Assembly (NCBI RefSeq): GCF_011397635.1
Contig: NC_064754.1
Span: 30,360,543-30,424,542 of the forward strand
Direction of reading: 5' to 3'
From: Epinephelus fuscoguttatus
Taxonomy: Eukaryota > Chordata > Actinopteri > Perciformes > Serranidae
Length of the DNA: 64,000 nucleotides
The notes below the pieces were generated by a model that had not been told where the DNA came from, did not search any database, and saw nothing but the letters and a program-made list of their open reading frames with translations. Shown here in pieces: positions 41,785-52,400 of this stretch (its first letter is position 1; each line of letters opens with the position of its first letter). The translations under genes were made by a program, and so were the position numbers.

Positions 41785-44201
41785 TTCAGCTGTCAAACTC
41801 TTTATTCGACTTTGTCAAGTGCAAAAGCAGGAGAAGTGCTACAGCTGCAAAATTACAGATATGAGATACAAAGAAGAGCACAGACAGATGTTTTCAAAGA
41901 CACGTGTAACACCATTTTAAAACAAAATGCATCGTACAACATAAAGAGACAAGACAAGAATGTGGGCTTTGGCACTATCTTGTTACACACTACACATAGC
42001 AGGAATAGGACGGCCAGCGGAGGCGTCGATGGCTGAGCTTCCTGCAGTTTGTGGTTGGCATATTGTGAGCAAAGATTTACATTAAATACGTGGATAGCTT
42101 TGGCTGTAGTGCTTCAGTTAAGATTGGAGAAATGTAAAACTTTGGGGTTTGCAACACCAGTGCTTGACCTAATGCATATGCCACTGTAGCACATAAACAA
42201 TACTGATCATGAAAAGCAAAATTATTTACATCATGAAGCACCAATATATACAGAAATGCACACACGCAGATGAAGCAGGGTCTTTTTCTGTCCTTTTTGA
42301 AAGAGCCTGAACCGTGAGATATTAATGCGACTTTATGGGCAGGAAAAGGTGAGATTTAAAACCACATGGGGTGTTAACATTTAATGCTGTGTAACGGTGG
42401 GGTCTAACTGAAGGAGGCACTCTGATATGCCCGTCTACCATTTTTCATATCCTTTTAAAAACCCATGAAAACAGTTTTTGGCTGACAGAAGAAGGAAGAT
42501 GAAGTCTAAAACAGGCTGGCATGATTTAACCACAAAATATATCATTTCCATATATCATTTCCTTAGATTACTGAAAACACCTATTTTACCCCCAGTTTTG
42601 GTTTTCCTGGCTCTCTCTCCAGGTTCGGGGGGAAAAAGGGTGGGTTCCCTGAGATCTGCCCACTGGACACAGGAAGTACGTATGTTTATCAAAATAAGAC
42701 ATTATAAAAAAGGAAAGTTATCAAAACTAGGGCAGACAAAAGTACACATACAACTGCTAGCTGTGGCTTCGACACCTTGATAATACTTACTAGGATGTTT
42801 CTATAATGTGTTAAAGATATGAAATGAAAACTCGACACATGAGCGTTAAATATGGGCGTTGGATATCAGCTCCATTAGGAAATAAAGTGCTAAGTACAAA
42901 TGAATGAATGAATTACTTGGCATGGTACAACTCACAATGCATACATAAGCTTTGGCAACGTTTATAGTTTAGATACAGTATGAGTGAAGCTTTCTCTATT
43001 GGTTTGGACACCAAGCTTATTTTACATCACAACTCATCAAAAAAAACCAAAACAATTTACATCAGAACAAAAGTGCTTTTAAATCACAACCATATTGAAC
43101 ACATGTTGAAAAGATAATCAGACTGGGAGTCAGTATAGCTTTATGATGGGTGAACTTGTGTAAATGTTCAGTACTGTGTAAGTGAAGGCAACTTCCTCAA
43201 CTTTTATCTACAACCAAACGTCTCCACTGAGCATCACCTTCTTTTCTTCTCTCCCACCTCTCAATAACACTCCTGCGCTACTTTGTTCTGTGTTACCACC
43301 ACTTGCTACGCCTCCTTCTTGTCACTACTCGTGGCTTCCCTTTGTATCTTTTGATCCATTTCTCCGCACATCTCCAGTATGTAGAGGACGGTTATATCTG
43401 CACCCTGAAGAAATGGCTGCTGGGATCCCAGCAAACCTTGAATGTGTGTGTGTGTGTGTGTGTTTCATTTTGTTTCCTCTTGTACCTCAGTGGGCTGAAG
43501 TATACGGCACTTTACAATTAGCGCGTCCGAGCCTACAGTGTTATTTCTATGCATGTGTGTACCTGCATGTGCGTATATCTGTGTGTGCCTGCATGCAAAT
43601 TTGGGTTCATAAAACATGACTGTTTTTAAACAGGCCACAAATACCCATGGTGACCAAAATATACTATATAAAAAATATGTAGACAGACAACATAACTGAG
43701 AAATCAACACAGTTTTCTGAGATACACAAAAGGACTGATTGCATTGTCTGCTTTCAGTTGGTTAAATCCTCAGGTGAGCACGCTCATGTGCTCCTGTCAG
43801 TGACCCCACGTGACCTCCAGGGTTACGCCGGGTCAGTTTTAGTCCGGGGGAAATAAGGAAAAGGAGTGTTTCTTGGTTTCATTGTGGACCTTTAGTCAGC
43901 TGACTAAACCAGCTCAGTTAGCATGTGGTGACCTGCACCATGTTTCTGAACTGAAGTGGGATTAGGATGGGTCACTGCTTACAAACCTGCTGTCACTACC
44001 CTAAACAATTTGTCTCCTTGTGATTCTTCTTGTTTCCTTCCTGTCCTACAACTTTCCCATCCCTTCTCTCCTTCCCTTGGGTTTAGAGAGGGTCACCCGG
44101 GGACAAAACCTGCTGCCCCCGTCCTCCTCTCGTCCTTAACCCAACATTTACTCTTCCTTTGCTCCACCTTTCACTTGTGTTCGTCCGTTTATCCAGACTC
44201 C
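41785..44201 (-). other. pkd1: pkd1 3' UTR
   Basis: About 2.4 kb lies between the pkd1 stop (44202-44204) and its likely poly(A) signal. A TG repeat lies at about 43445-43462. No protein-like frame was found. If an earlier signal is used (for example the ATTAAA-type at about 42375), the UTR would be shorter. Confidence 0.6.
41801..41806 (-). terminator. pkd1: pkd1 poly(A) signal (TTTATT on plus = AATAAA on minus)
   Basis: The minus-strand AATAAA is followed on that strand by GT-rich sequence (TGGTTTTGGTT at about 41756-41766). Cleavage would fall near 41775-41790, so the pkd1 and tsc2 ends nearly meet. An ATTAAA-type alternative lies at about 41770. Confidence 0.65.
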
Positions 44202-45257
44202 TCAGGATTTAGGGTGTCCTGGGCCATGTCTGTCTAGGTTGGGGTGCACCTTGTTTTTGAGGGGCGGGGGTTTGCGTTTCCGCTTGCGTGTGGGAATGGT
44301 GGTAGTGTGAGCTGGGTGGTTGAACAGGCTGGAGGAGGGGAGAGTGTCTCTCTCTGTCGGGGGGTCCCAGTCCCGGCTACTAGGGGTAGAGGCAGGGGTG
44401 GATGGCAAGGAAGGGGTGGGCGCAGGGGTGCATGGAGGTGCAGGGGGTGTTTTGGGCTGCGGGACATGGGATGGGGGAGCGTTTGCTGAGGTGTCAGAAG
44501 CAGATTTATCTGTGACTGGTGTAGGTAGTGGTGCGCTGACTGAAGGTTTGGCTGATGATTGAGGGGCGGGTGTGTGTATGGTGGCAGAGGCTGGTCTGGG
44601 CTTTAGAAAAGGGACAGGTGTAGCTGCTGGAGTCTTTTTGGGGTTAGCAGCAGTATTTCCACAGTCCTTTAGAAGTTCATTTTTATCCGTCTTTTTCCCC
44701 TTTTTGCTCCCTTTGTGTTTTTCTTTGCCACTCTTTCGTTCTCTCCATCCAGCAGAGTCCTTGTCCTCACCCTTCCCTCTCTGTCCAGCCTCACTCCTCC
44801 CTCCCTGACCACCACCACTACCTCTGTCCCTCCCTCTACTCCTCCTTTTCCTCTGCGTCCGCTCCAGTCGACACTCAATGTGGTACAGATCCTCTGTTGC
44901 CATGGTGACGCGGTCAAGCTGTTGCAGCAGGGCGTCCAGGGTGGGGAGGAGCCGTCTCAGAGAGGCTTCAGTCTCTGCTCTCTCCCTCCAGCTGGTGCTC
45001 CCCATCACCACCCCTGGACCGAGCCCCAAACCCAGGCCCAACCCAAGTCCCAGGCCGATCCCCGGGGCTTCTGTCAGGCTGCAGGGGCTGGAGGAGGCTG
45101 GGCGCCACGAGGCCTCGGAGCCTGCATCAATGCTGTCTGGGGTGGGAGGGGAATCAGGACCGTCCAGCGGTGGCAAGCACAGGGACTTACAGTCACTGGT
45201 GGAGGATGAACGGGATGGTGGCAGCTCCATGCCCTCGAAACGAACCTTATGACGAAA
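44202..45257 (-). CDS. pkd1: pkd1 last exon: enlarged cytoplasmic C-tail
   Basis: This single 352-codon exon encodes the tail that in mammals binds G proteins and polycystin-2. In order: FRHKVRFEGME; an acidic/Ser-Pro segment; a GLGLGLGLGLGLG repeat (about 45015-45065); a coiled coil (SLRRLLPTLDALLQQLDRV...ATEDLYHIECRLERTQ) aligned with the human coiled coil; a Gly/Arg/Lys-rich block; a long Pro/Thr/Ala-rich stretch; the basic cluster TRKRKRKPPPLKNK; and the motif KVHP (ciliary targeting in mammals) followed by 12 residues. The human tail beyond the coiled coil is much shorter, so about 150 residues look inserted. Stop TGA at 44202-44204. Confidence 0.93.
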   Translation of the reverse strand, partial: FRHKVRFEGMELPPSRSSSTSDCKSLCLPPLDGPDSPPTPDSIDAGSEASWRPASSSPCSLTEAPGIGLGLGLGLGLGLGPGVVMGSTSWRERAETEASLRRLLPTLDALLQQLDRVTMATEDLYHIECRLERTQRKRRSRGRDRGSGGGQGGRSEAGQRGKGEDKDSAGWRERKSGKEKHKGSKKGKKTDKNELLKDCGNTAANPKKTPAATPVPFLKPRPASATIHTPAPQSSAKPSVSAPLPTPVTDKSASDTSANAPPSHVPQPKTPPAPPCTPAPTPSLPSTPASTPSSRDWDPPTERDTLPSSSLFNHPAHTTTIPTRKRKRKPPPLKNKVHPNLDRHGPGHPKS

Positions 45258-48200
45258 CTAAACAGAGGATGAAAGAGGGAAAGAGAGAAGGTCGAGGTGT
45301 GAGGATGAATCATTGGTGGAAGTCTTCAGATTCTTTACTTAAGTTGAAGTTCTAATATCACATTTAAAAAAACTCCACTGGCAGTAAAAGCTAAGCCAAA
45401 ACCTAAGTTAAGGGGAAAGTTCACACCAAATCAAAAATACATACTTTTCCTCTTACCTGTAGTGCTATTTATCATTCTAGATTGTTTTGGTGTGAGTTGC
45501 AGAATGTTGGAGATATCGCCCGTAGAGATGTCTGCCTTCTCTCAAATATAATGAAACTAGATAACTAGATAAGACTCAGCTTGTGGTGTTCAAACGACCA
45601 AAAAATTCATTTGAAAAACTCAACAGCAATGTCTCTTTCCAGAAGTCATGACCTGGTTACTCAAGATAATCCACAGATCTTGTTGTGAGCAGTTTCATGT
45701 AGGAACTATTTTCTTTCTACTGAACCACATTCCCCAACCCTATCAACGAACAGAAGGAAGTGTGCATCTACTGCTAGCTCACCTAGCACCACTGAGCTAG
45801 ACGTTACAGCTCACCCGAGGGGGACGCCATTAATATTTGCATCTCGTCTTGTCCATAAGTAGATGCACGCTTCTTTTGGTGGGCATGGCTTGGTGGAAAG
45901 AAAATAGTTCCTACATAAAACTGCCCAAACAAAGCCTGTGGATTAACTTGAGTAACCGGGTCACGATTTCTAAAAAAGAGACACTGGTGTTGAGTTTTTC
46001 AGATGTATTGCGTTTTAAACAGAAGCTGAGTGCCATCTAGTTATGTGATATTCGTTAGAAGGCAGACATCTCTTTGGCCAATATCTCCAGCACTACAGGT
46101 AAGAGGAAAAATACGTATTTTTATTTTGGGGTGAACTGTCCCTTTAAGTAAAAGCAGTAGGCATAGAAGACTGAAGTGACGTGAAATGGAAGTACTTGAA
46201 GTACCTCAAATTTGTACTTGAGTACAGAGCTTGAGTGAAAGTACACTGGGATTGATGTATATCTTTCTAAAAAGTACTAGAGATACAGCTTCTAACAGAG
46301 TGTCTGCAACCATTTATTTTTTCATATTTGTCCCTATAAAATCTCTAAAGGCTTTCTAAAAATAGGTCAGACTAACAGCTGTAGAAAGCAAACAGGAAGT
46401 GTACCTCCTTGGCCCTGCTGAGTCCCATCCACATTTTGAGACGTCTGAGAAACAGCTCAACCATCTCGTAGTCTTGGAGGTCCACAGCTGGACGGTACAG
46501 CTCTGCTCGTGCGCGCCGGTAGTTCCTCAGTAACACAGAGGTGACCAGCCATAGCAACACCAGCCGAAGTATGGCAAAACTCACATGGAACACCAGTGCG
46601 GAGACGGAGCTAGAGGGGCCGGTTATAGTCCAGCTAGGACGCCATGATAGCAGACCACGTCCGCCAGCGCCCAACAAAGACAGACAGGCAGAGCTCACGC
46701 TGCTATAGCCGACAAATACAGAGTGGAAGAGCTGGAGTGGAGGAGACACAGGGAGAAAATCACAAAATGGAAAGAAAGGCCAACATGTCTTAGTCTGGAC
46801 AGGGCACAGTTATTTTCAGGTTAAGCAGCAGCAAAAGTCTGCTTCTCTGTGATGATCAAAAACTCAACTTGTGAACAAATACATTGATAACTCAGATATA
46901 CAGCCAAGAGTTTAAACATGCACTTCACTGTCTGTTAAAAAAAAACAAATTTAAACCAGAAGAAATTTCACTGGTAGCTGGTGGAGAGAGACACCAGAGT
47001 TATGTGAGGAATTTCAGACCAGTTGGAGCTGAGCCACAGACACTTGGTCCAACCAAGTAAACAAAACACTGTGGTATTTCTGGCAAGATGACACAAATGC
47101 TAGAACACACTTAACCCTGTGACCAGGTCTAATGTGGGCATAGTTTACAAATTACAAATACAGCTTTGTTTGTTCATCATATTAAAGCCAAAACACAGTG
47201 TAGCACAGGCATACTTTCTCAATTCTGGGTTTTTAATATCCAGAGCAACTTCAAAATGTTTTTCAATGGAAGAATGTTCCACAATATGTTCACTGGCTTA
47301 TCTGGGACCATCAGATTGAAAGGAAAGATATAAATTGTGACAATGAAAATAGATATTCAGGCTCCAGTGTGAAGGATTTTGTAGCATTTAGTGGAGCTGA
47401 CACTTGCAGAGTGTAGGAAAACAGCAGCGTCTGACATGGAAATGCAAAAACATGAAAGGGCCTACCTAGAGCCAGTTTGTCCTTTCTGGACTACTGTGGA
47501 AACAACATGGCTGACTTGTGGAAGTGGACTAGCTCTGTATGTAGATATAAACGCCTCATTTTAAGGGAACAAAAACATGATCCTTATTTTTAGGTGATAT
47601 AAACTAATGAAAACATCGTTATCGTACACACTCGACCTGTAAGTGATATGTTATAATGGTACATGGACATGACAGAGTTGAATTAAGCAGCTCTGTGAGG
47701 TTGCTCTGAGTTAAATGCTAATATCAACATGCTACCGTGACAAGGAAATTGTTAATATGCTGATGCTTAGCATCTACAACACATGTTTACTACCTTAGTT
47801 TAGCACGTTAGCATGCTAACATTTGTTAATTAGCACTAAACACAAGGTACAGCTGAGGCTGATGGGAATGTCATTAGTTTTGCAGGTATTTAACGTAACG
47901 TTACAATTATTTTACCTTACATTTGGAAGATGTCAACAGCGTCATGCAAAAATTTGGTTACACATCAAGGGGAAATTTTGGGGACTGCACATTGTTCTGA
48001 CGGCCCAAAAAAAGCTTTCTTACATCTGTTATCCCAAAACAAACATCTGTTGCTGTGAAATTACACACTCCCTGTAGTTAGACAACCCAATTGCAAGAAA
48101 AAATGTTTGCATTGTACATTTTTTGTAAACCATGGATATGTTACATTTATCAACAACGCTGTGGTGAATGTGTGGTTGGGTTAAAGCGCAAAAACCACTT

Positions 48201-49429
48201 GGTTACGGTAAGTAAAGATCATGCTTTGGCTTAAAACACCCACATTTGGTGGCACAGAAGTCACTGGAAAGCAGGGACGGGTCGAGGAAATCTGCCAGAA
48301 TTGGTGGCTCAAGCACTGAAACTAAATGCACAGAGTGTGTATCGGAGAAATGGGACTTCGGAGCAACATGGGCTTGGAACAATTGCATGACACCAAAATT
48401 TTGTCCTAAAGATGGTGCTACAGTGTGAAGCTGCTGTACTTGTTTGTCTTTTAAAGGATTCAGGTGAATGTGTTTACCTGAATCCTTTAAAAGTTAAGTT
48501 TCATAAACATGCAAGATAATTATACATACATTTTGGCAGAGCTGTCTCAAATATAAACCATGCTGGTTATATAAAAGGCTAAATAAAAGTGAAAAAAAAA
48601 ACCCAAACTGTTTGGTAACACTATGTTTCCATCCAAAAGTGATTTGAATCACTGGGAAATGTGCATTAAAAGAAATACGAATTCTGTGTGTTTCCATTAA
48701 ATGTACGGACTTTGGTGAAAACAACTCACACGAGTTTTCCGCAGAACTGGAAACAAAACAAGTCTCGCATTCTTCTTCTTCTACGTTTTCTGGCGGTTGG
48801 CAACCAGCTTGTAAATACATTACCGCCTCCCGACCCGGAGTGTGGATATCACCATGGAGAGAGGTGCGCTACGTCAGACTTAATTCGAACATAACTGTTT
48901 CCATCCCCCGTTTTGCGAATCAACATTTTTTCGAATCAACCAAAACCCGGCTAAAGCGAGCATATTTTAGTTTGTGTGAATCAGGGGATTTTAATTCAAA
49001 TGTTGACGTTTCCATCATAATTTTCCAATGCGATACTTCAAGCTGTGCATCTAAACAGGCTGATGGAAACATGGCTATTGTTATTATACACACAGCTGAG
49101 GCTTTTCCTCTGGCATAGATTTCAGACTCAGGGAAATATTGAATAAATGCCCTATTATCCTCTTTGAATAAAGTTGTTTTGCAACACGGACCAGACGGCA
49201 AGGCTACGATAATAGTTATTCTAACAGTACACAGCAGATGAAGCTGTGTTGTGCAGTCTTTGACAGTGTGAAAGGTTTATGTCTACTAGCATTGTAAAGA
49301 CTGTGTTGGCAATCAACCGTTTTCCGAACAAACACCACTATGCATGAAAGGTGAACAAACAAGTGGGTGGATAGATTTTTGGACAAGGTCATTTACTTGT
49401 TCATTGTGCATTATGTACAAGTTTCCATT

Positions 49430-49466
<37 letters not shown>

Positions 49467-52400
49467 GGGGAAGATCGATGAGAAAGAAACAGAAGGAACA
49501 GAGGGAAGAGAAAAAGTCTGACCAGGTGTCCTGTGTGTGAGTAAGCCAACACCAACAGCAGCAAAGCCAGGGCGACTCCCAGCAACTCCCAGACCGAGCG
49601 CCGCAGAGCTCTGCCAAAAACGGCCCACTCTCTTAGAAACCGCAACTGGTGGGACGCCTGCATGATCAGACAGAGAGAGAGAGAGTAAACAATATAATAT
49701 AAGAAACATCATTTTCTCTTGGTATTAGATGAAACTTCCGCTATTTTATTTTTTATAGTTGGGCCATCACTTGTAGCTGTTACTCAAGAACTTTAGACTA
49801 CACTCATAGTTACAAAGAATAAAACAAGGCATGAATAAAATAAGAGATATTCAACAGTTATAAAGTACAGAATCTAAGCAATATAACTACAAAATGTAAG
49901 CAATGTTAAATATAACACAATAATGATAATTGTTATAACATTGTACTCTTTGTACATTTATTTGGCTGATAGCTTCATCCAAATACTTGCATTTTACCCC
50001 ATCTACACACATTGGGAGCAGTCTTCTTGGCTTCAATGTCAGACGCAACTACAGCATTTACAATAGGATAACATTAAACAAAGGAAGTCAGTCTTTTTAA
50101 GGGTAAGGCTGATATTAGTCTACTTTTCTTCTCATAACCCTTTTCCACCAACATGAAACCAGTTCTGTTTAGTTTCCCCACACCTAATTTAAGAACTGTT
50201 AAGAGCAGTTCAACCAAAAATAAATTGGGTCAAAACCTGAAAGATTGGCTCTCACATGGAACCAAAAAATAACAGGTTTTCCATGAGCTGAAAAGTGAAC
50301 CGTGACGACTTGGATGAGAAATCATCACAAAAAAGAGTGCAGTGGTCTCAGTAGTTGGTTCATGCTTGTTGTTGGGTAAAAACTAATATCTGTAATAACA
50401 GAACAAACGCAAGGGATCAATGCGATCTGTGATTTAGCTACTACTGTTTACTTCCATTGTGCATTGTGCAACGACCTCCACTGATGACACATCCTTGATT
50501 ATAATGGTTCTACTCAAAAGTGGTAGAAAAACAGGCTGTTTCGCTAGATAGCACCAAGGTTCCAAGAATCCTGAATGAAACCAGTTCAAGAACCAGAGGT
50601 AATGTGGTGGAAAGGAGGTTTTAGGTTCACCAAATCCTATGAGAAAAAACCCTGCCCTGTGTAAATCAGTTTCTCAATACTTTAAGACTTCCCCACTCTC
50701 GTGTCTCTCTGATCTGAGGTCATGTATTTTCACTGAAGATGTACGTCAAGAAAAGCAACTCACACATAAATGTAACAGTTAGCCGCTGTAGTCTTTAGTC
50801 TTTTAATGTTGCTCAAACATGAGAAAATAGCGAATAAAAGAGCAACTTAAATATATTTGCTCCCTTCTTGTCCTCTGGAATGTGCCTGGGTCAACACACT
50901 CTTATATCACTCAGAGTCCACTGATTTTTTTTCTTTTGTCGTATTTCTCTTCCTTGCGTATTTAGACTCCATTGAACTAGATTTTTATTTTTATCCACGA
51001 ATAAAGTATTATATCAAAGTAGAAAAATAAAAAGACATAAAAAGCAACTTAAATTTACTGTTACTAACTGATCAAAAAACTGTGTAGCTACAAGCCAAAG
51101 AACCCTGCCTTTGACACAATCACTGCCTCAATCAGCTGATTGCGGGGGGATGTCTACACTTCACGTTCCAACAACAATTCCAATAGTTTCAGTGAGTCTA
51201 TTTCCATCCTCCCATGATGCACTGTATTTATGCACATGTCATCAAAATGAGAGTTAATATAGAAATTATAATTTTGGCTCCAACAGTGAATTTGTTAGGG
51301 ACTATTTTCAGCCATGTCTTAATACACACATGGTGCTAGTGATATTTGTAGCAGCAGATGATTTATGTGGGATTGACTCATTAACATGTCACCCAGTGTG
51401 AGAGTGTGGCTCACTGATAGCTTTTAATAGTTTTGAAGCGCTATGGCACAAATATATCAGGCTCTGATACACACACAGTACGTGATTAGTTCAATGATCA
51501 TTTTGGTCTTTCACAGAACATATAAAATATCATCACACTCATCACTGGAACTGTGATGGATGCTTATAATGGACAATTTGGGTAGTTATTTTACCGTTCA
51601 CCATTGTCCTCTCTTCCAAAAAACCTGAGGCTTTTCATGTGTGTGTGATTTGCCCATCAAATGTCTTGATAGCAATGTCCCAGATCTCAGAAATTACAGG
51701 TTCCCTGTAGAATGTTTGACCTTTAGTTGCTCCATAAAGCAGTTTTTGGTTTGTCTTGTGAGGACACAGAAACACACATCTGTGCACAGGTGCATGCAAT
51801 TGAAGAGTTACCCATTCCCGCCAATGTTAACACACTATTCTGCTGCTATACAGGTGACAGTAATGTGCCTAGATATGCAGCAATGTCCCCACAGAGGCAG
51901 GGAAGAAGAAGACTAGTAAATATTGATGTAAACAATGCAGGTTTAACACTTTTTGGAGGGAAATACATTCATCATATTTGTTAGATATTAAAGATATACA
52001 CAGTTTGTTTTGGTGAGTAATAGTAAATGCAAATATAACTTTTGTTAGTTTAAAAGGCTAGAATTACCACCTCACGTTTTTTGCACCAGTCAAGCTGCAG
52101 TTACAGTTTACAGCCATGTCAGTGAATATATGTATGCTTCACACACGTCTTCCCCTCGGTGGCACAGAAGAGCTATGCCATCAGCACAGTTTCGAAGTGT
52201 GCACCCAGAATTAGTGTCACTAATTCATAAGCTGACCAAATGCCTCCCATTCTGTTCCTGAGATATGACGTTAAATAATGGCCAGAAAAGTGTTTTTGCA
52301 GAGCCTTATGATGTCACAGTGAAGTTCACCTTTAAAATTCTGAATATAAAATGTCAGCACTTCATCATTTTATCCTATTAGACATTTGTGTGACCAATGG

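Larger units (their letters stand above)
46732..49522. other. pkd1 intron before exon 46731-46405
   Basis: This intron of about 2.8 kb carries several relics: a possible MITE fragment at 47361-47530, the dispersed repeat at 47690-47890 (minus orientation), a perfect hairpin at 48448-48493, a TIR element at about 48616-49080 and a TG repeat at 49437-49466. No coding sequence was seen. Confidence 0.55.

Noticed and set aside
44715..45252. Plus-strand open frames of 124-164 codons opposite the pkd1 last exon
   Set aside because: They are antisense shadows of the GC-rich coding exon, without a recognisable product or splice support.
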